A DNA stretch of 31,004 nt from positions 119,768 to 150,771 of the forward strand of contig CM007335.1 of the NCBI GenBank assembly GCA_000333855.2, given 5' to 3'. The notes under the pieces were generated by a model. The model saw only the letters and a list, made by a program, of their open reading frames with translations, did no database searches and had not been told where the DNA came from. This DNA is from Endotrypanum monterogeii. Taxonomy: Eukaryota; Euglenozoa; Kinetoplastea; Trypanosomatida; Trypanosomatidae. Below, in pieces: positions 1 to 9,070 of this stretch. The position numbers and the translations under genes were made by a program. Numbering within the stretch: position 1 is the first letter of the stretch; each line of letters opens with the position of its first letter.

Positions 1-828
1 CACACACACACACACACACAGTAGGTGTGGGTGCGCATGTAGACGCCACCGCACTGCCGCTGTGTCCCTTCTGTTTTTTTTTTTTCTCCGACCTCTGACT
101 CCTTCTCCCCCCTCCCTCTCTCTCTCTCTCTCTTGCCCGAGGGAGAGGGGATTTTGATAGCGGTGGCCTTGAGGAGGAAATGAATGCACGTCAGACTGCC
201 CGTCAACAACAACAACAAAAAGAACAAATTACCGCACCTAGCAAGACCCAACTTCCCATGGAAAATCGATCGTGATGTGGCTCGGCCTTCACCTCGTTTC
301 TTCTCTTCATGTGGGGGAGGGTGTTCAAGTGAGGTGCCTCTAGGCTTCCCTACCTCGTCAGGTTCTGCAGTTAGATGGCACAAGCGAGGTGTCACGGCGC
401 ACGTCAACTCGCCTTTCCCACCCTCCCCGATCCTCCTCTTCCTTTTTCTCTACGAGGGAGTGCGTGTATGGGGAATTCCCCTCTGTGCAGATGTTTGCAA
501 AGAAAACCTGCGAAGTTGTGTTGGTTATAAAGCATGCGCCCACATACATAGACACACATACACACACACGCTGAGAAATACACGCGACATATCTGTGTGT
601 GCGGAGAAGAGGTTCTTGCTGAGAGGTGCGGTCACTCCGCACTACGCTGCTCATTCTTGTCCATCACGCAGCGGCTTTCGTATATCTTCCTTCCTGTCAC
701 ACCGCGTATGTGCTGTGGATACTTGTGAATATATATATAGAAATTCAAGTTACAGGGCGAGATCGAAAAGCTTGCTTATACGTATACATATATATATATA
801 TATATATATCTGTCGGCGTGCTTGTCTC
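1..828. other. Spacer / 5' leader of the first gene
   Basis: The window opens with a (CA)n tract (1-20), then a T-run (74-85) and a long pyrimidine tract (about 86-137) followed by an AG at 140-141. A second pyrimidine tract (about 412-451) is followed by an AG at 455-456. Short (CA)n stretches occur near 540-570 and a (TA)n tract at 788-809. An open frame runs through from 184 in phase with the gene at 829, but its translation here is low-complexity (His/Thr and Tyr/Ile alternations from the microsatellites) and contains no further Met before 829. I therefore treat it as untranslated. The sequence does not decide which AG receives the spliced leader. Confidence 0.6.
788..809. repeat. (TA)n microsatellite
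   Basis: Eleven AT units ending 19 bases before the first gene's ATG, probably within its 5' UTR. Confidence 0.85.
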
Positions 829-2745
829 ATGAGCACACACCGCAGCACAAAGGCGGTTGCTCACCGTCCTAGCCAATCCTCGCTGCGTGCTCTTGACGAG
901 CGTCTGCAGATGCTACGGGCTGAAGCGCGGAAGGGGTTGGGCTCGAAGGACGTGCGTCGAGAGCTTATCAAGGAAGTGCTACGACGACCCACACCTCCTT
1001 CATCCGTTTGCGCTGGAGCCTCTGCACAGGGCGCTAGGGTGCGGTCGCATACCGTAAACTCTGTATCCGGCGGATCAATGACCATATCAACGGGAGTCGA
1101 TGCCGACGTTGCTGGCATCCCGCCCGCGTGGCTGGAGGGTGACTTCTATCTCGAGTCGGCGGGTGATAGCAGGGACGGAGGCAAAGCTGCGCCAGCATCG
1201 ACGAATGTGGTCTCGACAGAAAAGAAATCCATCGCGTCGTCTCACTTGACTTCCCGCTCACCTCCGGTCTCGAGTGATATACTCCGCATGTACCAGTCGC
1301 TCTGCACCGTTGCACAGGAGGTCGACTATGACGTGTCACACGAGGAAGAACTTCATAAAGTGGAGGTGCGTGACAGTGAGACTGGCTTGGCGACTACTTG
1401 GCGGACGCGACGGTGTCCGCCAGCGCTGTGGCCTTGCAGCTTTTCGGCAGCGATGTTGACCCCTGAGTGGAGTGGTGTGCAACAAGATAGGCCTCCCGCA
1501 CCTGGTAACCTCGTCGGAGCTGTTACGAATCGCAGTGCTGCTGGTTTGCACCAGTTGTACACGGTACCACCCTCTCGGCAATCTACCCATCGCGACAGTG
1601 CCCCTGGCCGCCTCGCCGCTTCACGATCAGTTCCTCTGCCTTTCTCAGAGGCGTCCGTCATTCCCATATCTGCGTCGTCCGAAATTATCTTGACTGGCAA
1701 CGTGATCAGTCCGACGCCCCGCTCGAGTGGTGGGGGGAGCGGCACATCTTCTTCTCTATCCACTGAGGGGAGTGTAGTGGTGCGCAGCTCAGCGGCAACG
1801 TACGTCAGGGCGCTGCGCCAGCTCGTACACACACAGCGTCGACAGGTGACCATTCTTGGGGGTGCCACGCCGCCGTTAAATGCGTCGTCAGCGGTGTGGT
1901 CTGGCAGCGGGAACGATGGAAGCGGCGACATCCCTGCAGCGCTCGAGTGGCGGGCTCACATGACGGCGCCTGTAACGTTAGCGGTGTGCTCGTCATGTCA
2001 CAAGTGGTTCGAGCGCCAGTTGCAGCAGCCACATCAGCTGTACTTATCGTTAGAGGGTCAGCAAAAGGCAGAGGGGGACTCGAACGACTTGGGGTGGCGT
2101 TGCCCTCGCTGCGGTCATGTGGATGCAAGAGACCGTGCGGGCTTGTCTACAGACTCTGCTGCTGTAGGTGCAGAGCCACGGTGGGCGTGGGAGCCGGCTG
2201 TCGTCACCGGCGCATCTACGGGAGCCTCGCAAGCACCCTTAAACACATCTGTGGGAATCTTTTCTTCATCCGAGGCTCTCACCCCCAACCAGCGAGCTTC
2301 TCCAGCCCAGACTTCAGACCATCGTAGCACCGCCCCTACGAGGGGTGAGACGTGCGGTACCGACAGCGTAAGCTTTACGGAGGGAGATGAGGGCGAGTCT
2401 TTCGCAGCGTTGGTGGCTCGCATCCGAGCTTCGAGGGCCAGAGATCATCGAAGTGATGGGGCGATCAACCACGTGCCGCCCAGTGCCGCAGAGTCGGTGT
2501 TCCCTCGAGCGGCTGTTCATGGGGATCTTTCCCCTGCGTGCACTGTAGCCGGTGTGTCAGGTAAAACCACAACTCTCCCTTCCGCCGCCACTGCGGCGGC
2601 GGAAGGAGCGCCCACAGAGCCTTCTGTCTGGTCCACGCCGACTGCACTGGGCCCAGTGAACCCGGTTGCCCTCAGCCTCCGCGTCGCCCTCAGTCACCCC
2701 TACTTTGACGACCTGTGGGCGAGTGCGATGGAAGGGCGGTTGTGA
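829..2745 (+). CDS. Unrecognised protein with two CxxC pairs (putative zinc-binding)
   Basis: This 638-residue protein is not recognised. The start at ATG 829 is chosen because the in-frame sequence upstream is microsatellite-derived; ATG 184 would add 215 implausible residues. Residues about 12-50 form a charged, probably helical segment (LRALDERLQMLRAEARKGLG), and then long Ser/Thr/Pro/Ala-rich stretches look disordered. The only domain-like element is Cys387-x2-Cys390, then 34 residues, then Cys425-x2-Cys428, with aromatic residues just after the first pair (CSSCHKWF) and WRCPRCGHVD around the second. This spacing suits a four-cysteine zinc ribbon or treble-clef-like site, but no named family is evident. 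The last about 20 residues (ALSLRVALSHPYFDDLW) are the most hydrophobic part and may be a conserved tail. The gene is real on codon bias and length; its function is unknown. Confidence 0.75.
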   Translation: MSTHRSTKAVAHRPSQSSLRALDERLQMLRAEARKGLGSKDVRRELIKEVLRRPTPPSSVCAGASAQGARVRSHTVNSVSGGSMTISTGVDADVAGIPPAWLEGDFYLESAGDSRDGGKAAPASTNVVSTEKKSIASSHLTSRSPPVSSDILRMYQSLCTVAQEVDYDVSHEEELHKVEVRDSETGLATTWRTRRCPPALWPCSFSAAMLTPEWSGVQQDRPPAPGNLVGAVTNRSAAGLHQLYTVPPSRQSTHRDSAPGRLAASRSVPLPFSEASVIPISASSEIILTGNVISPTPRSSGGGSGTSSSLSTEGSVVVRSSAATYVRALRQLVHTQRRQVTILGGATPPLNASSAVWSGSGNDGSGDIPAALEWRAHMTAPVTLAVCSSCHKWFERQLQQPHQLYLSLEGQQKAEGDSNDLGWRCPRCGHVDARDRAGLSTDSAAVGAEPRWAWEPAVVTGASTGASQAPLNTSVGIFSSSEALTPNQRASPAQTSDHRSTAPTRGETCGTDSVSFTEGDEGESFAALVARIRASRARDHRSDGAINHVPPSAAESVFPRAAVHGDLSPACTVAGVSGKTTTLPSAATAAAEGAPTEPSVWSTPTALGPVNPVALSLRVALSHPYFDDLWASAMEGRL

Positions 2746-3143
2746 GTAGTCGAGAATCAGAAGAGGGCGTAGGGGGAATGGAGGTGTGCGCCGACGGCCC
2801 CCGTATTCGCCGTGAATTTGTGGATTAGTGGCAAGGTAATATGAAAAGGTGAGTACCTGCTCTCGATCATATGAATATCGAGCCGGCACAGTGCGTGTGT
2901 GTGTTCCGCTTGGCGTTTGCGTGTGTGTGTGTGTGTGTGTGTGTGTAGTACCATCGCTCTAATCACTCACCAATGTTGCCTTTCCCCTATGCCCACACAA
3001 TGTCACGCACCGGATGTGTGTGCGTCATGTAATAGATGTTTTCTGCTCTCGTTGTCGCATCGACACAGATGCAGAACCCTTTGTTCGTTTGTTTCCTACC
3101 GCTCCTGTCGTTTGAAGGGAGTATCGATGTTGTATATAATATT

Positions 3144-3147
<4 letters not shown>

Positions 3148-3175
<28 letters not shown>
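3148..3175. repeat. (TA)n microsatellite
   Basis: About 14 TA units in the spacer between the CxxC protein gene and hydrolase copy 1. Confidence 0.9.
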
Positions 3176-3178
<3 letters not shown>

Positions 3179-3920
3179 TTCTCCCCCATGATGTGAGATC
3201 GATTGTGTATCTCTGCTCCCCTTCCGCGCAGCACATACACACACACATGCGCGCACATGCATACCCAGAAAAAGAAAAGTATATACGGGTATCTCAGCTG
3301 ATAATGATGGTTCTATTTCTTACCCTCTATAGAGGACTCGGGCTACTGCGACTACAACTCAATGGAGCAGACTATTCCCGGGAGCTTGAGCCATGTGTCT
3401 TGTCGTTCCCTCACTGTGTCTCTTATCCCGTTTTTTTCTTTCCAGGGTCTGGAGAGGGGGAGAATAATAACGAAACATAAGAAGTCGACCTCGAGTGGCG
3501 AGCGCTCATGACACGCGCACAGACTGTACACCCAGACGGGCATATTTTCCACTCCTTTTTTTCATACCCTATCCTCATTGTTTGCTATCGTATCTTTCTT
3601 TTTTATTTTATCGATCGTAAACTCGTCGCAGGTGCACACGCAACCCTTCCGCCCTCCCCACACACATACGCGCACACACGCACATCAACACACCCCTCTG
3701 TATATATATACACATATATCTTATTTATTACCAAGTCTATATACTTATGCTGTGAAGGTGCGTTATCACCCGCTCATTCCCGAGGACAAATTCACACGCA
3801 TCGTCACACGAGAGCTGTTATAACGTTGCACAAATCCCTTTCTCCCTTCTTAGGCGTCACAGGGATCTTCACTACCCAATTCTTCTAAGTTGCTCCTCTT
3901 ACATTTACATATATATATAT

Positions 3921-3953
3921 ATTTTTTTTTCTTTTTCTTGTTGTCCACGAAAG
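3921..3953 (+). promoter_or_regulatory. Candidate trans-splice acceptor of hydrolase copy 1
   Basis: A T-rich pyrimidine tract (3921-3947) is followed by the first AG at 3952-3953, only nine bases before ATG 3963. If this is used, the 5' UTR is extremely short. The alternative is the TAG at 3851-3853. Confidence 0.4.
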
Positions 3954-4989
3954 CAAAAAAAAATGGTCTCGGGAACTGTCGAATATGTTTTTCGGCAGGT
4001 GCTGTGGCTGATCAGTTATGCGGCGCAGCTCGTCGCTGCAATGGGCGTCGGTATCATGTGGATGTTCATGACGGTGCGCTGTCTCCTCTTCTCTTTAATG
4101 AACGTGCTCTACTTTATGCCGAATGTGTTCTGGTATTTGATGACGCCAAATATTATTCGTCGGGTGTCGTATCGCTCCTCGCGCACAACAAAAATGCGCA
4201 ACTTGGAGGCGCTGTTGTCGAAGCAGGTGTTGCAAGACACACACTCTTTTGCGAAGTCACCGGGCGCCTTTCCATGGTACTCATCGAACAACCGCCGAGA
4301 TCCACCCTCCAAGGCAGGTGGTGAGACGGATAACGCCAGTGGCAAGGACGTCTGCTCCTCGCCATCGTACCTGGTAAGCAAGTTAGAGGGCGTTGGCCGG
4401 GACATGATGGAACGTTTGGCCTCCTCGATTAACCCCGCCGACTGTACGTTTGTCAACGGACTTCCGGTTAACGTTGCTGACGAGGAAGGCTCCCCGGGGG
4501 CATCTCGGCCTACGAAAACAGTGAACAGCAATAATTCCTTCGTCGACACCGTCGAGGCGATTCGTCGTGTGTACCAGCATCGTAGTCAGCAGCAACAGCA
4601 GCAAGAGGAAGAGGGGGTAGTGAAAAAAAAATACGAACCACAAAGGCTCGTCCGCGCATCCTCCATCGACCGATACTCGTCATGAGAGCTTCACGGAATC
4701 AGACAACGACGATGATGTCGAGGACCGCATGAACCTCCACAACAGGGCCATGCTAGATATTTACCTGCCCGTCCCACTGGACTCACTCTTCCGATTTATG
4801 GACCAGGAACGCAAGTCCAACGAGGCGACGGACAGGGAAGCCAATGGCAAGCAGTCGAGTCACACCTCCAAGCAGCGCCCTAAGCTTCAGCGCAGAAAAT
4901 TTCCCATTTTGATATCCATCAACGGTGGTGCGTGGATCATCGGGTGTTACCTGTGGAATTTTTTGGTGGCTCGTCTTTTTGCGGCACGC

Positions 4990-5307
4990 GGCTACGTCGT
5001 CTTCTGCCCTGACTACCGAAATTTTCCGCAGACGACGATGGAGGGCATGACGCTGGACATCTCAGACGCCGTCGCATGGGTGCTAAACAACGCAGAGCGT
5101 TACAACGGGGATCTGAGCAACGTGACGCTGATTGGGCACTCTGCTGGCGCGCACCTGACGATGATGTCGCTGCTGTCACAGGCCCAGCTTTCGGCTTACC
5201 AGTACAACGCCGAGCAAGGCATCCACGAAGGCGTCCCACCCCCGTCCGACGTTGCCTACAACGTCCCACGCTACAACCCACGCGAGTCCATCCACCGCTA
5301 CGTTGGA
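4990..5307 (+). repeat. Gene-conversion patch A, copy 1 (partner 10727-11044)
   Basis: By eye, these 318 bases match 10727-11044 with a single difference (C at 5113, T at 10850), at a constant offset of 5737 and with no gaps. The flanks on both sides diverge abruptly at protein and DNA level. The patch carries the serine nucleophile elbow. Confidence 0.85.
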
Positions 5308-5373
5308 ATTAGCGGCATCTTCAACGTCCGAAACCTGGTCAAACACTTCGACAAACGTGGACTGTACCGTAAT

Positions 5374-5528
5374 GTGTTGTACCAGATCGCTGGTGGCAAG
5401 GCGCAGATGGCGCGCTACTCCATCCACGCTTACTTCGACGATCGCCGAGGCGGGGACACGGGCGAGGTGCTGCCAGACAACATATTTGATTTCCTGCCTC
5501 AGCACATGTTTTTTGTGCACGGCGATGC
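5374..5528 (+). repeat. Gene-conversion patch B, copy 1 (partner 11111-11265)
   Basis: These 155 bases match 11111-11265 with one difference (A at 5504, G at 11241), at the same 5737 offset as patch A. Between the patches (5308-5373) the two genes differ strongly, including in amino acids. The patch encodes the stretch leading into HGDAD. Confidence 0.85.
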
Positions 5529-6251
5529 AGACAAGAGCGCGCCCGTCATGGAGAGTGCTGGCATCGCACATGTGTTGCGTAATGCGCAGAGGGATGCGAT
5601 CGTCAAAATCATTCAGAGGAATCCTGGAGCGGCTGTGACGCTGCCTACGCCGGCGACAATAGAATTTATTCTCGTACCCGGCGCCACGCACACAGATGCC
5701 ATCATTGAGGAGCCGCTTTGTGGGAACAGTCATATCGTCGAATTTTTGCTCTACTATGACATTGACCACGATGAGCGCCGACATGAACAGTTGCAGGAGC
5801 GCACACAGATGGCCCTGGCTAGTGGCAAAGAAAGTCAGTCAGCATCGCCCGAATTTTTACACTCTCGAACATCAAGCGTCAGCGTGAGCAGCGGGGCAGG
5901 TGGTGGTGCGGCGGGCGGCGCTGCATCGGTGCCAAAGATGAAGGATGTCGACGGTGCCTCGCCGGATCCGCTGTACATGTTCCCGTCTATCTACCCTCTT
6001 CGACCCGATGGTATCCTCCTTTCTCCTTGTCCGTCTCGCTCTCGCCCCAAGCTGATGCGCCTGGCTAGCTACGTTTGCCCCTTTTAATGAGTGACATCAT
6101 CATGCCCCCCCCCCCCTCTTCCCCCCCTCCTCTTCCCCCCCCCTCCCCCGCACCCGCTACCGCCCCTCTCCCCTATTCTTCCCCACTTTCAATATGAGAA
6201 ATGTATTTGGGGAGGGAGCCATGATAGCTCCGAAGGGTCTAAAAAAAATTA

Positions 6252-6252
6252 A

Positions 6253-6270
<18 letters not shown>
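6252..6270. repeat. (TA)n microsatellite
   Basis: Alternating AT dinucleotides, followed by TTTATA-type degenerate repeats and then (TG)-rich DNA up to about 6325. Confidence 0.8.
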
Positions 6271-6284
<14 letters not shown>

Positions 6285-6641
6285 GATATGTATGTGTATG
6301 TGTATGTGCACGTGTATGTGTGTGCACGGCTTTTGTGATTATACTCAGGGACTATGCGAGGGTTCCGTCTGGTCCTGCCAAATTCTCAGATGAGCACCTC
6401 CCAAAATAGACATGAGCGATTCCTGCCACGCTTTGTTGCCGTGCCTCACCTCCCTCATACACCGATGTGCTCACTTTCTCCCGGTGCGTTATGATCGACG
6501 TCGCTGTCGCAAGTGCTGCAATATCGATGACGGCAGCGTTCGTCTCTGGAAACGCCGGATCCCTCTTGCTTACATACCCACCCACCCATTCCTTCTCAAC
6601 GACGACGACTTCATATTTACGCAACCCCCCCTCCCCCCATT

Positions 6642-6644
<3 letters not shown>

Positions 6645-6710
<66 letters not shown>
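6645..6710. repeat. Composite (CA)n-(TA)n microsatellite
   Basis: About 18 CA units run directly into about 15 TA units. Similar CA/TG next to TA arrangements recur in other spacers of this window (for example near 26350-26392). Confidence 0.9.
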
Positions 6711-6716
<6 letters not shown>

Positions 6717-7100
6717 TCCTTCGTTGCGCAAAAAAAAAAAAAGTCTTCCGATCTGTTTTACCGTTCATATCTGTTATCATTTCCCGTCATTAGTCCCCCC
6801 CCCCTACTTCCTCATTTCACCATCAAAATAGCCTTTGTTTTTCTCCTCGCGTATCCACACCTCTGCATCATCACAACCTTTCCCATTCCTACATTTACCC
6901 TCCCCTTCGCCTTATATCATTGAAGAATAATTCACCGCTTAAAAAAAAAAAAAGATTACTGTTCTGTTGGTTTCTCTCTCTCTGTGTGTGTGTGTGTGTG
7001 TGTGTGTTGTCAATGTGATGTTTGCATGTTGCTACATCCAACAGTGAAGGGGGACCGACTCGACTTTGTTTAACTGTTTCTTTCTTGCGTCTCTAGTGAG

Positions 7101-7127
7101 TATATATATATATATATATATATATAT
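7101..7127. repeat. (TA)n microsatellite
   Basis: Uninterrupted alternating TA dinucleotides in the spacer between the hydrolase genes. Confidence 0.9.
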
Positions 7128-8810
7128 TGTATTTTTGTGTGTGGGTGCTGACTCCTCATCTGGCCCGCATACAGACACATTTTCAGACACATACACAGTT
7201 CACACAGACACACACACGCAGGCAGAATTGTGGGTGTATATATTATTCCCCTTCCCTGCAACTGACGCACTCAAGCTCGATAGGTATAAACGTGTTTGGG
7301 CAAGGGAGGACGATCTCTCTGTGAAGCCCTTCAACGCAAGACTGTTCTTTCCTATATATGCATATGTATATGTAGGTAACCACACATAGTTCGGTGTGCC
7401 CCTCTGGTCCTTTCTATCAGGTTATTTGTCTCCCCTCCTCCCCCCCCCTCTCGGGCACAGAGGCCTTCTCTGTCCATCTCTAGGCCTTCCTTGATCACCA
7501 GGGCATGTCTATTTTTTTGCCCCTTTTTTTTTTCGTGAGCAATTTTTTTTTTCTTTTTTTCTACTCTCCGTGGCGGCGACCCCTAGTTTTCTGATTATAG
7601 ATTGCCCTCCCCCCCCCCCCCGAACTCCTCTGTCGGCGACCCTCTGCCACTGCGTTTGTCCATTTTTTGTTGCTTAACCTTGTTCACCTCGCACACGCGT
7701 GCGCTCTCGCAGAGGATCTCTAAACGAGAACGAGTGGAGGAAAGGAGGGGAGGCTACGTCGCGTTGAAAACAGTGTAGTTGTCCCCCCTTTTTTTTCCTG
7801 TGTGTGTGTGTGCGCTTCTTTCTGCTTCCCTCCACCTTCCCTCCTTTTTACGTGTTTTTGGCGTTACCTCCCACCCCACGCTTCCCGCTTCTTCCACTGC
7901 GATTGCTTCCACTGTCCTGACGCCACCCCGTACAACTGCTGCATTCATCTCTCGACATTTTTTTTTTCTACGGCTACACCGCCCACCTCCCCTCCTTTTT
8001 CTTTTTCAGTTTCACATTCGTTTGTTGCGCCGGTGGGTAAGGGTTGGTGCGTTACCGTCTGAACTCGAGTTGATCTTCGCACGCTTTCCATTCCGCCAGT
8101 CTTTCTCCTTTGTCGTGCCTCTCTACGCGTCGATAAGCTCGCGCGTACAAGCTCAAGCAGACAACCATCACGTTTACGAGCGCTCGTACACACACACACA
8201 CACACACATACACACATACAGAGATACGCTCAAGAAACGGAGATCTCTCTCAATTTTTTTTTTTTTGACGGGGGGCTTCTTGACCATCTTTGAGTCTTTT
8301 GTGTGTGTGCCTGTGGACTTGTGTCGTTTTGTTTTGCTTTTTGTTACTCTTCATCCGAACTTTCTGCCCCTCCCCCCCTTTTCCGGTTCCCGTGTCATCT
8401 TATCTTGAACTCTTTTCCATTTTCTTCGCCAGTGGTCGATCACCCCCACCACCTCCTCCTCCGCTTCTCCTGTTACCTCCTCTTCGTCAAAGGCGGAAAA
8501 AAAAAAACGGGGGTTCTCCTGCTCAATTCATTCATCCAGACACTCACGTGGTGGAGTGAGTGAGTGAGTGAGGGAGTGAGGGAGAGAGGGAGAGAGAGAG
8601 GAGAGGGAGGAGGGGCGGGGTGGAGGGCCGGTGGTAGCGAAGCATAAGTCCTATAGTCAGTCGGTACCTCGCGCGCACCTCTCTGCTAAGTTGTCTGGTC
8701 GACCACCTTTTGCTTCTGTTATACCTCAGCATTTTTTTTTTCCATTTCTGTGTTATTGAGTTGTTGTTGCCCTCGGTGTCTCTGGATAATTAGGGACCGC
8801 TTTGCCCCGT

Positions 8811-8844
8811 ATTTCTCTTTTTTTTTCCCCCTCTTGCTCCCTAG
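8811..8844 (+). promoter_or_regulatory. Candidate trans-splice acceptor of hydrolase copy 2
   Basis: A clean, nearly uninterrupted pyrimidine tract ends in CTAG, with the AG at 8843-8844. This is the strongest acceptor upstream of ATG 9071 and would give a 5' UTR of about 226 bases. That leader would hold a short upstream open frame at 9000-9053. Later AGs (for example directly before the ATG at 9069-9070) are possible but lack an adjoining pyrimidine tract. Confidence 0.5.
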
Positions 8845-9070
8845 TTGATTCTTATTCTGCGGTGCACTGTATTTATCGCGCCAGCTCTTTCTCCCCCATC
8901 CCTGTCTCTGCCTCACACGTAGCGCTCAGAGAGGCACTCGCTCTCTCTCTCTCTCTGTGCGCGTTGGCCGCAGCCCTGCCTGAAGGTGAAAGAAGGCGGA
9001 TGAGAGGAAAAAAAATAGTAGTCTCCTTTGCATCCACAAACACGTCAAGTTAGCAGGACTTCCCCTGCAG

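Larger units (their letters stand above)
2746..3962. other. Spacer: 3' UTR, (TG)n, (TA)n and the next splice signal
   Basis: No convincing gene is visible. The spacer holds a (TG)n tract at about 2920-2946, a (TA)n tract at 3148-3175, (CA)-rich stretches near 3236-3260 and 3658-3690, and T-rich tracts near 3550-3612. Open frames here translate to alternations such as Cys-Val, Ile-Tyr and His-Thr and look like chance products of repeats. A pyrimidine run followed by TAG at 3851-3853 is a second-choice splice acceptor for the downstream hydrolase gene. Confidence 0.6.
3963..6087 (+). pseudogene. ICME-like membrane alpha/beta hydrolase, copy 1, frameshifted
   Basis: Two adjacent open frames (3963-4685 and 4729-6087, different phase) together match the intact paralogue at 9071-12133. 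The first part holds two hydrophobic segments (residues about 12-35 and 38-60) and then PNIIRRVSYR. The second holds the hydrolase core: oxyanion-type NGGAW (4921-4935), DYRNFPQ, nucleophile elbow GHSAGAH with Ser at 5140-5142, HGDADKSAP (Asp codons 5524 and 5530), and a probable catalytic His at 5689-5691. GGAWIIG plus DYRNFPQ plus SAGAH is what I remember of isoprenylcysteine alpha-carbonyl methylesterase, which demethylates prenylated protein C-termini at ER/Golgi membranes. That assignment rests on remembered motifs and the membrane N-terminus; another lipase/esterase of the same fold is possible. ATG 4729 is not the ancestral start: EDRMNLHNRA aligns with internal EDRLNLHNRA in copy 2. 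The shift must lie between about 4621 and 4685; a nine-A run sits at 4623-4631. It could be a true pseudogene, a base-call error or real frameshifting. Confidence 0.7.
6088..9070. other. Long spacer between the two hydrolase copies
   Basis: This spacer of nearly 3 kb shows no convincing gene on either strand. It contains a very C-rich tract straight after the stop codon (about 6102-6180), (TA)n at 6252-6270, a composite (CA)n-(TA)n at 6645-6710, (TG)n near 6983-7006, (TA)n at 7101-7127, several A- or T-homopolymers, C-runs near 7440 and 7608-7621, pyrimidine-rich DNA from about 7780 to 8470 and a GA-rich stretch at 8557-8615. The longest open frame (7779-8408) is phenylalanine-, proline- and leucine-rich because it reads pyrimidine tracts. 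The left part is probably the 3' UTR of copy 1 and the last few hundred bases the 5' leader of copy 2. Confidence 0.55.

Noticed and set aside
184..828. N-terminal extension of the first gene from ATG 184
   Set aside because: The extension translates microsatellites and pyrimidine tracts, has no further Met and looks non-coding; ATG 829 is a better start.
1353..1931. 192-codon open frame on the minus strand
   Set aside because: It is antisense to the middle of the first gene and arises from the same GC-rich codons; no domain and no neighbours on that strand.
2899..3480. 193-codon open frame in the spacer
   Set aside because: The translation consists largely of Cys-Val and Ile-Tyr alternations from (TG)n and (TA)n.
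5176..5784. 202-codon minus-strand open frame (and its counterpart at 10913-11257)
   Set aside because: Shadow of the hydrolase core; it appears twice only because the core is duplicated.
7779..8408. 209-codon open frame in the long spacer
   Set aside because: Phe/Leu/Pro-rich product of pyrimidine tracts with a His-Thr run from (CA)n; no domain or constrained codon pattern visible.
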